This document shows, piece by piece, positions 7,795 through 20,000 of a DNA stretch of 50,456 nucleotides. The stretch lies in the NCBI GenBank assembly GCA_020048645.1, contig JAIFMG010000089.1, forward strand, positions 1 through 50,456, in the 5' to 3' direction. The stretch comes from Bacteroidota bacterium (GTDB taxonomy: Bacteria; Bacteroidota; Bacteroidia; Bacteroidales; UBA6013). A program made the translations under genes and the position numbers. Position 1 is the first letter of the stretch; the number at the start of each line of letters is the position of its first letter. The notes under the pieces were generated by a model that had not been told where the DNA came from, ran no database searches, and worked only from the letters and a program-made list of their open reading frames with translations.

Positions 7795-10700
7795 ATGAAG
7801 AACAGAATTTTAGCTCTTTTGACCTTGCTCGCCTTCGGGGCTGCATCGCCCGCTTGGGCACAAGTGCCAACCGTTCAGGACTGCCTCGGGGCCATTTCCA
7901 TTTGCAATTTCGTTTACCAAGAACAAAATGCTTATTCCGGAACCGGGAACTACCTCAACGAAATAACGCCCGGGCTTTCGTGTCTCGGCTCAGGCGAATT
8001 GAACGATGTTTGGTATATTTTCACGGTGCAAAACCCTGGCGAATTGCGCTTCACCATCACGCCCAACAACCTTTCGGACGACTACGACTGGGCCGTTTAC
8101 AACCTCACCGAGGCTTCTTGCGCCGACATCGCCACCACTCCAGGCCTCGAAGTCAGTTGCAACTACTCGGGCACACCCGGCATCACCGGCCCCAACGGCC
8201 TGGCAGGCGACCAGAACAACCCGCCGCTGCAAGTGCTTATAGGCCAGACCTATGTGATCAACGTCAGCCAATTTTCCAGCTCACCTTTCGGCTACACGAT
8301 CAACTTCGCCGCTTCCACGGCCACCATCTTCGACGAGATGGCCCCCGAGCCGCAAATCGTAACGCAGGCGCACTGCGGGGCCAGCCGCTTCCAGTTCCGC
8401 TTTTCCGAAAACGTCCGCTGCGGCAACCTCGATCCCACCGATTTCAGCGTGCTGGGCGGCAGTGGCGGATACCAGGTGCTCAGCATCGAGTCCGACGACT
8501 GCCAGAACGGCGCCGAGTATTCCAGATTCTTCTGGGTAGAGCTCAACAAGCCCCTGGTTTCAGGCAATTTTTCCTTGACGTTTAGTGGTCAAAATTCGGA
8601 CCTTACCGACCTCTGTGGCAATGTGGCTTCTGCCAAGACCATCACCTTCAACACCACCAGCGTGCTGACGCTCCAGGCGCAAAGGGAGAATTTGAGCTGT
8701 TTTGAAGACCAGACGGGCAAGGTTACACTAAGCAGCACCAACGGCAGCGGCACAATCAATTTCTCGATGAATGGGGGCGGATACCTGCCCCAAAGTGTCT
8801 TCCAGAACCTTTCCGCGGGTGCCTACACCTTCCGCGCGCAAGACCAGGCGGGCTGCCTATCGCCCCTAAGAAGCGTAACCATCAGCCAGCCCAACAAGCT
8901 GCTTCTCAACACCGACCAAGTCGAGGCCATTCGCTGCAAGGGCGACCAGGCGGGCAACATCCGGCTCGCCGCCAGCGGGGGCACAACGCCCTACCAGTTT
9001 TCATTCGACGGAGGCCTGACCTTCTCGACCACCAGCCAGCGGGGGCCGGTGGGCGAAGGCATTTACGAGGTGGCTGTCCGCGATGCCAAACAGTGTTTGA
9101 TGGAAAAAACACTGGTCTTTCAAGAGCCGGATTTCGCCCTGCGCATCTCGCAGTCCAAGCATTTCGACGTAGCCTGCAAGGGCGACAGCACGGGCCGCAT
9201 CGAGCTGACAGCCAGCGGCGGATTGCCGCCCTACCGCTGGGCCTGGAGCGATGGCCAATCGGACAAGGTGGCAACCGAATTGCCTGCTGGCATCCACTCG
9301 GTCAGCCTTACCGATTCGCTGGGTTGCGTAAGCCGCGACACATTCGTCATCGAAGAACCGCAAAACAAACTGGAAATTGCGCAGAAAACCCTCGCGCACA
9401 ACCCTTGCCACGGCCAGCTACTGGGCCGGATCGACCTGGTAGCCCAAGGCGGGACGGGCGAAATTGGCATCCTCTGGTCGAACAGCTTGCAAGCGTTCTC
9501 GCTCGAGGGCCTCGCCGCCGGGGCCTACATCGCCCGCCTAAGCGACCAGAACGGATGCGAATTGCTGGATACCAGCTACATCCGCCAGCCAGCGGCTCCG
9601 CTTTCCATCCTTGCCCTCCAGCAAACAGAGCCGCTCTGCCATGCCGACAGCAGCGGCATTCTGGACCTCGTGGCCCAAGGCGGGACACTGCCTGCCACTT
9701 TCTTGTGGACCGATGGCGCCACCGAAGCTCGCCGCGACAGCCTACCCGCTGGCGTTTACACCGTGCTGGCCACCGATTCGGCAGGCTGTCAAACACAAAG
9801 CCAGTTCGTGTTGCGACAACCTGCTTTCCCGCTTGAAATTCGAGCGCGGCAAGTCGAAAACCCCAGTTGTTCGAGGCCTTACGGAGGCCTTATCGACCTT
9901 GAAACCCTTGGCGGTACAGGTGCCGCCAGCATTTCTTGGGAAGACCAGCCGCTCAACTCGTCCCTCCGCCGCGACAGCCTGCCTGAAGGCATTTACCGCG
10001 TTTGGGCCGAGGATTCCAAGGGCTGCCGAAGCCTGCTCGAAGTGGAGCTGACGCAACCCGACACGCTGCGGAATCTTCCGCTGGTCCAGGATGTGCGATG
10101 TCATGGCGCCAACGATGGAAGCGTCGCCGCCCAGCTTTCGGGCGGTACGGCACCGTTTCGCTACCTCTGGGATGGCCAGCCCGGACCTGCGGCGCGGGAA
10201 GGTCTGGCCCCCGGCCAGTACGTCCTGGAGGTGCGCGACGCCGCCAGTTGCTTCGTACGCGACACGCTCGAGATCCGCCAGCCGAGCGCTCCGCTCGTGG
10301 CCCAGGTCGTCGTCGATTCGGTTTCGTGCCACGGCCTTTCCGATGGCCGTATCACCTTGATTCCCAGTGGTGGAACAGCGCCACACCAGTTCGTCTGGGC
10401 CGATGGCCAGACCGATTCGCTGGCGGTGGGACTGCCCGCGGGACGCCACGACTTGCAGGTCGTTGACAGCAAAGGCTGCCAGTGGAAGGCCCAAGCCCAG
10501 GTGCGCCAACCCGAAAAGCCGCTTTTGCTGCGGCTAGACGAATGGACAATGCCCCGCTGCAAAGACGGCGACGACGGCAGCATCCAGACCACCCTCACCG
10601 GCGGAAGCCCACCCTACCAGTTCCTCTGGAGCGATGGGACACAAAGCGCTGACAACCTGTCTGCTACGGCCGGAAGCCACCGCTTGCTCGTTACCGACAG

Positions 10701-13700
10701 CCGCGACTGCCAGGCCGAACTTCAGGTCTTTCTCCCTGGCCCCGAAACAGCGCTTGAGCTCGATTTGAGCCCCACGCACGTGGCCTGCAACGGCGCCGCG
10801 CAAGGGGCCATCGACTTGAGCGTCTCCGGCGGCTATCCTCCTTACGCTTACCTCTGGTCGAACGGCGTAGAATTGCAAAATGTCAACGGTCTGAGCCCAG
10901 GTTTTTACAGCGTCACGGTAACAGATGCCAACGCATGTTCCCGAACGGATAGCGTCCAGATTTACAATGGCTTGGACATTCAGGCCCAGGCCACCAGCGT
11001 TAGTTGCAAAGGTTTGGACAACGGCCAAGTCGCGGTGCAGGTGCAAGGCGGCATCGGCCCTTACAGCTACCTTTGGAGCGATGGCTCGCCCCTGAGGGAC
11101 CGCCAAAACCTCGCGCCTGGCAGTTACCGCCTGACCGTAACCGACCAACTGGCTTGCTCTTCTTTTCGAGATGTCAGAATATTCGAACCTACCTTCTCGC
11201 TTTCGGCGGATCTGGTTGGCCAAGATGTGGCCTGCCACGGCGACACGACAGGCCGCCTGGAGCTGCTCTTGGGGGGGGGGACACTTCCTTACCAGGTGCT
11301 TTGGGGCGATGGCGCCAGCGATCGGCTGCGCTTGGGACTGTCCGCCGGCGACTACCAGGCCACCATCACGGATGCCAACGGCTGCGAGACTTCGGTTGCG
11401 GTGACACTTGCCGAACCTGCCATGCCTTTGGCAATCAGCCATGAAGCTCTCGACATCGCTTGCCACGGCCAGACCACGGGGCGGCTTGCCGTAACGGCTT
11501 CGGGCGGCACTGCCCCTTACCGCTACGCTTGGGCCGACGGTTCCAACCTGCCCACGCGCGAGCTCCTGCCCGCAGGCAGCTACGAACTGCTGCTCACCGA
11601 TTCCAAGGGATGCCGGTTGGAATTTGTCAGGATTTTGAACCAGCCTGAAAGTCCGTTAAGCAATGTTTTGCAAGCTGAGGACTTGCGCTGCCATGCGGAC
11701 TCTTCAGGCCAATTGGCCGTCACTCCCCAAGGCGGCACCTCCCCTTGGAACATCGCCTGGGACGATGGGCCAACCGAGTTCGAGCGTGACAGCCTTCCCG
11801 CCGGAACGTATGGCTACGTGCTCAGCGATGCCCATGGCTGCACGTTGTCGGGGCAACGCGAGCTGCGCCAGCCTTTCCCGCTGGCCATGAGCTTTTCGAG
11901 CCTTCCGGTAAGCTGTTTCGGCGGCTCGGATGGTGCAGTTGGCCTTTTCGCGCAAGGAGGAACTCCGCCTCTTTCCTGGCAGTGGGAAAGTGGAAACACA
12001 AGCGAATGGGTGGGCAACCTGCCCTCGGGCTTTCAAACGGCAAGCCTGACCGACGTTTCTGGCTGCGCGCTGGTCGACTCGGTATGGGTGCCTGGGCCAG
12101 AATCGCCCCTCACGCTTGAGTTCGACTTGACCAATGTAGCCTGTTTTGGAGAACTTTCTGGTAGCATTGACCTTAGCCCCACCGGCGGCACAGGCCCCTA
12201 TCGCTACCAATGGAGCAACGGACAGGTGCAGGAGGATTTGCAGAATCTCGCTCCAGGCTACTACCAGGTGAGCGTCCTGGATCGAATGGGCTGCGGCAGC
12301 ATGGGCGGCGCCTATGTCGCTGGCCCCAGCACCAACCTTTACACCATTCTCGCGGGCACGAATCCCAAGTGTTCCGACTCCAGCGATGGCAGTCTCCAGC
12401 TTTCCGTTTACGGCGGAAGCGCCCCGTACAGCTATGCCTGGAATCATGGAAGCACCGAACAAGACCCTGAAAATCTGGGCCCTGGCCGATACGAGGTCCT
12501 GGTTACGGATTCGCTCGGTTGCGCTGCGCGCCAAGGATTCACGCTTACGGCGCCCTTCCCGTTGGGGGTAGATTTCGAGGTCCAGGACGTGCTTTGCCAC
12601 GGTGAAAGTACAGGCAGCATCAAGGCCACAGCCAGCGGCGGCACCATGCCCTACACGGTCATTTGGCAGGACGATTTCATGGGTTTCGAGCACGTCAACC
12701 TCGGCGCGGGGCAATATGCCATCAAGTTGACCGACCGCAACGGCTGCATTTTGTCGGATACGCTTTGGATACAGCAGCCCGAATCGCCACTTTCGGGCCA
12801 GTTGAGTCTTCAGGATCCGCTCTGCAACGGCCAGCGCGATGGCTGGATGAAACTGGACCTGCTCGGGGGAACCTCGCCTTACAACTTCCTGTGGTCCAAT
12901 GGCTCTCGACTCAACAAGGCCGTCAGCTTGGGCGCGGGCCCCTGGAGCGTGCTGGCCACCGATGCCAACGGATGCGCCTTCGCGGCCAATGCGATGCTTT
13001 CGGAGCCGCCGCCTTTGCTCTTGGCTATTTCGGCCGGCAACCCAACTTGCAGCGGGGTGGCCAACGGCTGGGCCAGCTTGTCGTTGAGCGGAGGAACACC
13101 GGAATACTCTTTGCAATGGTCTGAAGGCCAGACAACTGCCGAAGTATCGGGCTTGTCGGAGGGCTGGCACGACATCTTGGCCACCGATGCCAACGGATGC
13201 TTGGCCATGGATACATTCCTGCTCGAATCTCCGTCGCCCATCACCACAAGAACAAGTTCGGCTTTTGGTTGTTTTGGAACCTCGGAAGGGCGCATCACCT
13301 TGGAGGTTTTTGGCGGGACGCCGGGCTACGATTTCCTTTGGAGCAACGGCAGCCAGGAGCAAAGCCCCAGTGGCTTGGGTGCCGGAGACTACTCGGTGCT
13401 CATCACGGATGAACAAGGCTGCCAAGCCCAGGCGGAGGCGACTGTCGCCCAGGCCGACGCGCTGCGCCTGGATACGCTCTTTTACAAAAACCAGTCGTGT
13501 ACGCTCATCCGCGATGCTGAAATCGCTGTCGCCGCTAGTGGCGGCTTGCCTCCCTACCAGTTCCAATGGACGGACTCCGCTTACGATGGTCCAAGGTTAT
13601 CTGCCTTGCTGGCAGGGTCTTATGTCGTAACCGTCAGCGACCAGATGGGCTGCAGCCAGAGTTTGAGCTTCGATTTGCGGGTGGAGGGCGACTTGTGCAT

Positions 13701-13962
13701 CGAGCTGAGCAACGCCTTCACGCCCAACGGTGACGGCTTCAACGAGCGCTGGGAGGTGCCCGGCCTGGCGCTCTTTCCAGACGCGCGCATCGAGATTTTT
13801 GACCGCTACGGGCGCAAACTGGCCGAGCTCGATGCTGCGAACAACAGTTGGGACGGGACGTTCTCGGGCAATCCATTGCCAACGGATACCTATTTCTACC
13901 TGCTTTACCCGAATCACCAGGGCCAGGCGCCTTCGCGGGGAACGGTAACATTGGTACGATGA
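7795..13962 (+). CDS. Giant SprB-repeat surface protein with T9SS type-B C-terminal domain (2055 aa)
   Basis: A signal peptide (MKKNRI-like start, cleavage after SPAWAQ near residue 23) is followed by an N-terminal beta-rich domain (to about 290). Then come 22 SprB-type repeats of about 75-80 residues, each starting with a Cys (for example ACKGDSTGRIELTASGG), continuing GGTxPYxxxWSDG and ending with VTDxxGC. The last 90 residues are the CHU_C/type-B sorting domain (NAFTPNGDGFNERW to GTVTLVR), the signal for export by the type IX system. SprB in Flavobacterium is the mobile gliding adhesin; this protein may be a gliding or attachment adhesin. Two Cys per repeat could form disulfides. A G10 tract in repeat 12 (11271-11280) could permit frame slippage. 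Confidence 0.92.
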   Translation: MKNRILALLTLLAFGAASPAWAQVPTVQDCLGAISICNFVYQEQNAYSGTGNYLNEITPGLSCLGSGELNDVWYIFTVQNPGELRFTITPNNLSDDYDWAVYNLTEASCADIATTPGLEVSCNYSGTPGITGPNGLAGDQNNPPLQVLIGQTYVINVSQFSSSPFGYTINFAASTATIFDEMAPEPQIVTQAHCGASRFQFRFSENVRCGNLDPTDFSVLGGSGGYQVLSIESDDCQNGAEYSRFFWVELNKPLVSGNFSLTFSGQNSDLTDLCGNVASAKTITFNTTSVLTLQAQRENLSCFEDQTGKVTLSSTNGSGTINFSMNGGGYLPQSVFQNLSAGAYTFRAQDQAGCLSPLRSVTISQPNKLLLNTDQVEAIRCKGDQAGNIRLAASGGTTPYQFSFDGGLTFSTTSQRGPVGEGIYEVAVRDAKQCLMEKTLVFQEPDFALRISQSKHFDVACKGDSTGRIELTASGGLPPYRWAWSDGQSDKVATELPAGIHSVSLTDSLGCVSRDTFVIEEPQNKLEIAQKTLAHNPCHGQLLGRIDLVAQGGTGEIGILWSNSLQAFSLEGLAAGAYIARLSDQNGCELLDTSYIRQPAAPLSILALQQTEPLCHADSSGILDLVAQGGTLPATFLWTDGATEARRDSLPAGVYTVLATDSAGCQTQSQFVLRQPAFPLEIRARQVENPSCSRPYGGLIDLETLGGTGAASISWEDQPLNSSLRRDSLPEGIYRVWAEDSKGCRSLLEVELTQPDTLRNLPLVQDVRCHGANDGSVAAQLSGGTAPFRYLWDGQPGPAAREGLAPGQYVLEVRDAASCFVRDTLEIRQPSAPLVAQVVVDSVSCHGLSDGRITLIPSGGTAPHQFVWADGQTDSLAVGLPAGRHDLQVVDSKGCQWKAQAQVRQPEKPLLLRLDEWTMPRCKDGDDGSIQTTLTGGSPPYQFLWSDGTQSADNLSATAGSHRLLVTDSRDCQAELQVFLPGPETALELDLSPTHVACNGAAQGAIDLSVSGGYPPYAYLWSNGVELQNVNGLSPGFYSVTVTDANACSRTDSVQIYNGLDIQAQATSVSCKGLDNGQVAVQVQGGIGPYSYLWSDGSPLRDRQNLAPGSYRLTVTDQLACSSFRDVRIFEPTFSLSADLVGQDVACHGDTTGRLELLLGGGTLPYQVLWGDGASDRLRLGLSAGDYQATITDANGCETSVAVTLAEPAMPLAISHEALDIACHGQTTGRLAVTASGGTAPYRYAWADGSNLPTRELLPAGSYELLLTDSKGCRLEFVRILNQPESPLSNVLQAEDLRCHADSSGQLAVTPQGGTSPWNIAWDDGPTEFERDSLPAGTYGYVLSDAHGCTLSGQRELRQPFPLAMSFSSLPVSCFGGSDGAVGLFAQGGTPPLSWQWESGNTSEWVGNLPSGFQTASLTDVSGCALVDSVWVPGPESPLTLEFDLTNVACFGELSGSIDLSPTGGTGPYRYQWSNGQVQEDLQNLAPGYYQVSVLDRMGCGSMGGAYVAGPSTNLYTILAGTNPKCSDSSDGSLQLSVYGGSAPYSYAWNHGSTEQDPENLGPGRYEVLVTDSLGCAARQGFTLTAPFPLGVDFEVQDVLCHGESTGSIKATASGGTMPYTVIWQDDFMGFEHVNLGAGQYAIKLTDRNGCILSDTLWIQQPESPLSGQLSLQDPLCNGQRDGWMKLDLLGGTSPYNFLWSNGSRLNKAVSLGAGPWSVLATDANGCAFAANAMLSEPPPLLLAISAGNPTCSGVANGWASLSLSGGTPEYSLQWSEGQTTAEVSGLSEGWHDILATDANGCLAMDTFLLESPSPITTRTSSAFGCFGTSEGRITLEVFGGTPGYDFLWSNGSQEQSPSGLGAGDYSVLITDEQGCQAQAEATVAQADALRLDTLFYKNQSCTLIRDAEIAVAASGGLPPYQFQWTDSAYDGPRLSALLAGSYVVTVSDQMGCSQSLSFDLRVEGDLCIELSNAFTPNGDGFNERWEVPGLALFPDARIEIFDRYGRKLAELDAANNSWDGTFSGNPLPTDTYFYLLYPNHQGQAPSRGTVTLVR
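11271..11280 (+). repeat. Homopolymeric G10 tract inside the SprB-like gene
   Basis: Ten consecutive G encode the end of Leu (TTG) plus Gly-Gly-Gly in repeat 12. The equivalent Gly codons in other repeats use mixed GGC/GGA/GGG codons, so the run is not forced by the protein sequence. Tracts of this length are prone to slipped-strand mispairing. Confidence 0.9.
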
Positions 13963-14000
13963 AATGATTTCCCATTTTCTGGAATAAAATCACATTCGAG

Positions 14001-17000
14001 ATGAAGAAAAGAACTATATTTTGGGGTTTTGTTTTGATCTTGGCTTGGACGAGCTGGCCAGCTTTTGGGCAGAAGCAAGCCGACTATTGGTATTTTGGCG
14101 AGAATGCAGGTTTGTCGTTCAGCGCGGGTGCGCCCGTGAGCCTGAACGATGGCCAGATTTCGACACTGGAGGGCTGTGCCAGCATTTCGGATGCGGCGGG
14201 TAACTTGCTGTTTTACACCGATGGTTCCGTCGTGCGCAACCGCAACCATGCCTTCATGTCGAACGGAACAGGGCTCATGGGCGACCCATCTTCCACGCAG
14301 TCGGGCGTTATTATCCCGAATCCCACAGATGGGAACATTTTCTACATTTTTACTGTCGATGCCTGCCAAAACGGCCTTGCCAATGGCATTCGATACAGTG
14401 TTGTGGACATGAGCCTTGACAACGGATTGGGAAGGGTTACTGTTAAAAACACATTGTTGCAGAACATGGTCGCGGAAAAGATAACCGCTGTGCGCCATGG
14501 CAACAACGCCGCGCTCTGGGTGTTGACACACGGCTATGGAAACAACAACTATTACGCATTTTTGATCGACGAAAATGGGGTGAATGCCACGCCTGTAATC
14601 AGTTCGGTGGGCAGTGTCCACAATGGTACCAACGACCCCTTCGACGCGTGCGGCACCTTCGGCAGTTCGAGGGGCTACATGAAAGCCTCGCCCGATGGCA
14701 AGACGATCTCGCTGGCCATAGGACGTAGCCAGAACATTGAAATTTGCGACTTCAACAACACCAACGGACTGGTAACCAATCCTGTAACGATTGGCGGGTT
14801 CGGTGACCCCTACGGCATGGAGTATTCCCCCGATGGGCATCTCCTCTACGTTACGGATCTTGTTGCGCCTTCTCGCATTGTCCAAATCGACCTGCGGAAT
14901 GGGAATGCTTTGACGCAAATCACCAGCTCAACAGCAACTTCCTATTCAGCTTTGCAAGTAGCTTCGGACGGCAAAATCTATGTCGGGAAAGTCGGTCTAA
15001 ACACGCTGGCTTCAATTGAGCAACCCAACGAGGTGGGTACGGCTTGTGATTTTCAGGTTACCAGTGTTGGACTAGGCACTGGAATCTGCTACTATGGTTT
15101 GCCTTGTTTTATTCAGAGCTTTTTCTACGATCCAAATTTCAGCTACGAAGGTCAATGCTTGGGAGAAGTAACCACTTTTTCCTTGAATGATGTTGCCAAT
15201 GTGGACTCGGTGCTTTGGACTTTTGGCGATCCGGCCTCGGGCGTTTTCAACACCGATCGGACTTTCAACCCGATACACAACTACAATGCCGTTGGCAACT
15301 ATACCGTCCGCCTAACGGTTTACTACCCGACGGCGATAGAAGTGTTGGAAGATGTCATACAAATTTATGACTTGAACATCGACCTGGGAGCGGACCGGGT
15401 TGCCTGTGGAAGCAGCCAGCTCAGCTTGCCAACGGGGCTCGCGAGCATCACCTGGTCAACAGGGCAAAGTACTCGGATAATCACCGTGAACGCATCGGGA
15501 ACATACAGCGTGAATGTGGTGGACGGCAAGGGATGCCAGGACAGTGATGAAGTTGTCTTGACGGTGGTTTCTAGCCCTATCATGGATTCCACGCGCGTGT
15601 TTAGAGGCTGCAATGGGCAAGCCAATGGGGCCATCACGCTTTTCGCATCGCAGGGCGTGCCGCCCTTGAGGTACTCTCTGAACAACGGCCCTTACGTGTT
15701 CGCGAACACTTTCCCCAATCTTTCCCCGGGAAGCTACGCCGCCAGGGTCCAGGATGCCAATGGATGTATCACTCTTCAAAATTTGACACTTACTTCTCCC
15801 ACCGCATTGGGTCTTTCCACAAGTACTGTTGATCCGCTTTGCTTTGGGCTCAGCGTGGGTTCGGCCACTGTCGCTCCATCGGGTGGGGTGGGGCCTTACC
15901 AGGTGCTTTGGAGCAGTGGTAACATCGGCACCAGTCGTCAGAACCTGCCCGCTGGCTGGCATGGTCTCGTCTTGACGGACGCCAACGGCTGCCAGAGGCG
16001 GGATAGTGTCTTGATCAACCAGCCACCGGCCATCGTTGCGACTGCCACGCGCCAGGATGTGTTGTGTTTTGGGGAGTCCACTGGGGCTTTGAACGTTCAA
16101 GTTACGGGTGGTACTGGCTTGCTTAGTCTTACTTGGGCGCATGGGCCTACAACGGCCTCGATAACAGGCCTGGCCGCTGGTGAGTATGTCTTGAAGACAA
16201 CTGATGTCAGGATGTGTTTCAAACAGGATACCTTTGTTGTCAACCAGCCCCAGTTTCCCTTGCGGATTGGGCAAGTTTTGGCCAATGACATCCGATGCTT
16301 CAACGGCGAAGATGGTAGCATTGAACTGACTGTTTCTGGGGGAAGCGCACCCTACTCGTTCTCATGGTCGAATGGGGCAAGCACACCAATCATAAGCAAT
16401 TTGGAACGAGATAGTTACGAGGTCATCGTTCGTGACGTGAACGGATGCCAGGTGGATACTTTCGCAGAAATATTTGAACCATTGGCGCCAATCGAAAGCC
16501 AAGTTTCCTTTGATAATGTAACCTGTTATGATGCTGCTGATGGAAGTGTGGATTTGACGGTTGAAGGTGGAACGGCGCCCTACCAGTTCTTGTGGTCGAA
16601 CAGCTTGCAGACAGAAGACCTGGCCCATATGGCTGGTGGACAATACATTGTACAAATTACAGATGCCAGTGGCTGCGAATGGGCGGACACAGCCACCATT
16701 TTCGAGCCGTCTGATCCCCTCGTGCTTTCCTTGGCGGCCCAGAATATCGCCTGCAAAGGCGCCAGAACCGGACGGATCGATTTGGGAATCGCCGGGGGAA
16801 TCACCGATTATCAAGCGCTTTGGAACACTGGCGATACTAGCACCACCTTGACGCAGTTGTCTGCTGGTTTTTACAGCGTCAGAGTAACCGATGCCAACGG
16901 CTGCCAGCGCGATACAAGCGTCATCCTTTTGGAGCCATTTTTCGCCTTTGAAGTCAACCGTGCCGCGCTGACGCATATTCCTTGCAATGGCTTTCCTCAG

Positions 17001-20000
17001 GGCGGAATTGACCTGGGTGTTGTTGGCGGCGCGCCACCTTACAGCTACACCTGGAGCAACGGGACAACTACGCAAGACCAAGTCGGGTTGGCTGCCGGAA
17101 ATTACACTGTTTTGATTGCTGATCGAAACAATTGTGTGATTGATACGAGTTTTGCAATCCTGCAACCCGAATCACCGCTAACGGTCAATTGGGACATCGA
17201 GCCCGTGCGCTGCAAGGGGCAGGCCAATGGGGCTGTCGAGTTGAGCATCACGGGAGGGACTGGGCCTTATGTCGTGGCTTGGTCCGACGGAAGCGCCGAC
17301 CTTGAGCGAACAGGTTTGCTTTCTGGTAATCTGCAACTTACGGTGACCGATGCCACCAATTGCGTTTGGACGAACCAGCTATTTGTCCCAGAGCCGGCTG
17401 CTCCCTTGGGCTTTACAGCGAATAGCGAGAATGTAGCATGCAAAGGTGAAAATTCCGGACGAATCGAACTTAGCCCCAGGGGCGGAACAACACCTTACGG
17501 AATCGCATGGAATCATGGTCCAAACACCTTCACGATTCAGAACCTTTCTGCGGGAACTTACAGTGCCACGATAACAGACTCTAAGGGCTGCCAGACGGTT
17601 TATACGGCACCCATCAGCCAGCCGGACTTCAAGTTTTCGATTGCCAACGAGAGTTTGGTTGACGTTCAATGTTTTGGCGCATCGGACGGTCGAATTTCAC
17701 TGGAAATTGTGGGCGGAACCCAGCCCTACAATTTCCTCTGGTCCAACAACGAAACCACCGAGGACCTTCAGGATGTCGGTGCGGGAACATACATCCTGCT
17801 GGCCCGCGACGCCAGAGAATGTTTGTTGGTCGATACCTTTGCCTTGGACCAACCGGCGGCGCCGCTTCTGCTTGATTTGCAGGGGCAGAATGCCGATTGC
17901 AAGGACGCCACCAATGGCGCTATTGATTTGAGCATCAACGGCGGGACTTCACCCTACCAAACGCTTTGGTCCAATGGTGAAACCTCGCAAGACATTGATT
18001 TGCTGACACCAGGCCTTTATACGGTGGCTGTCACCGATGCGCAGGGCTGTCTGGCCGAGGGGCAGGTCAGGATACAAACGTCGCTTGTGGTCAGTTATGT
18101 TGAAAAGCCCGTATCCTGTTTCGGAGGTTCGGATGGGGGCGTGAATGTGAGTGTGGTCGGGGGCACGCCCAATTACCAGTTCGCATGGGACCATGGCAAG
18201 GCAAGTGAGGATTTGAGCGGCTTGTTGCCAGGAACTTACAATCTGCTGGTGACAGACGCCGAGGGTTGCCAAACGTTGTTGGAAGCTGTTGTGACACAGC
18301 CCAATTTTCCACTTCGTCTCGATATTGCTTCTCGGAATGTTTCTTGCCATGAAGGGCGCGATGGCCAAATTGAATTGTCTGCCAGCGGTGGAACGCAGCC
18401 CTACCGCTTCGTTTGGTCGAACAACTCTACGAATCAGAATCTTACGGGCGTTCCGGATGGCTATTATGTGGTAAGCGTGCTCGACGCCCGCAACTGCTTG
18501 GCGGATACCTTCGCGACACTGTCGCAGCCGCCGGCGCCCTTGTTGGGAAGCACAAGCCATGCAGATGTGCTCTGTTTTGGACAGGCTTCCGGCAGCATCA
18601 ACCTGCAAGTCAGCGGCGGTACTCCCAACTATTCCTACCGATGGTCGCACAACTCATACACACAGAATCAGTTCAATCTTCGGGGCGGGCGCTACTGGGT
18701 GCGTGTTACCGATGCGAAAGGCTGCACCTGGAGCGATACCATCGTCTTGGATGAGCCCTTGCAGGCGTTGCGTTTGGAGCAGACCATCGATTCCATCGCG
18801 TGCCACGGCGACCCAACCGGGGCTATTGGCTTGGCGGCCAGCGGCGGCACGCCGGGCTATCGCTACGATTGGACGGATGGCAGCAGTTCGCCCAACCGCT
18901 CGGGTCTAGTCGCGGGGAGCTATTCCGTTGTGGTCAAAGATGCGCACGATTGCACGCTCAACCGGAGCTTCGCCTTGAATCAACCTCTTCCTCTGCAAGC
19001 AAATTTTGATGCTCTTGACGTTGCCTGCAATGGCCAGCGGAGCGGGCGTTTGGCGGCCATACCTTCGGGAGGGGTTGTGCCTTATTCCTACACTTGGTCG
19101 GTCAACCAAACGGACAGCCTGCTCGAAAACTTGGCAGCGGGCACCTACCAGCTTTTGTTGTCGGACGCGAAAGGCTGCACCTACCAGTCCTCGGCGAGTG
19201 TCGGGCAACCGGCACTTCCGCTCGGTGCGAACTGGCAGGTCAGCCCAGTGCGTTGCAAAGGTGAAGCCACTGGAGCTGTGGAACTTGAAATATTGGGGGG
19301 CACACCGGCTTACGCCGTGGTTTGGGGCGATGGTGAATCGGGAGCGAGCCACGGAGGCCTGGCCTGGGGCTGGCACGCTGCTCGTATCGAAGACGCGAAG
19401 GGCTGCGTTTACATGGACAGCGTTTTCCTTACGGAGCCGGCGCAGACCCTGTCCCTTCAGGTTGATTCTGTGTCGGTCAATTGCCCCGGCTCGGCGAATG
19501 GCGCCCTAGATCTGTCGGTTTTTGGTGGTGATTTACCCTACGAGTATCTTTGGAATGATGGTCAAGATTCGCAAGATTTGATAGGAATTTCTGGGGGCTA
19601 CTACTGGGTCCGTGTGACGGATTCGCGCGGCTGCCAACGCCAGGTCGACGCGTTTGTGCAAGAGCCACTGCCCTTCCAAAGTTCAGCCTCTGTTCAAAAT
19701 GTATCCTGTTTTAATGGCAGCGACGGCGCCCTGAACCTGACTGTTGGCGGCGGCACGCCTGGCTATCGTTACCAGTGGTCCAACAACCAGAATTTTGAGG
19801 ATATTTCGGGTTTGTCGGCTGGAGAACACATTGTCGTGATAACGGACAACCGCAACTGTACGCATCGCGATTCCTTTTCGGTGGAAGAGCCGCTTGAGCC
19901 GCTTTCTGCTGAAATCCAACATGAGGACTTGGCTTGCAGTGGTCAAGGCCAGGGCAGTATTTCGGCGTCATTCGCTGGCGGGACAGCCCCTTATGTAGCC

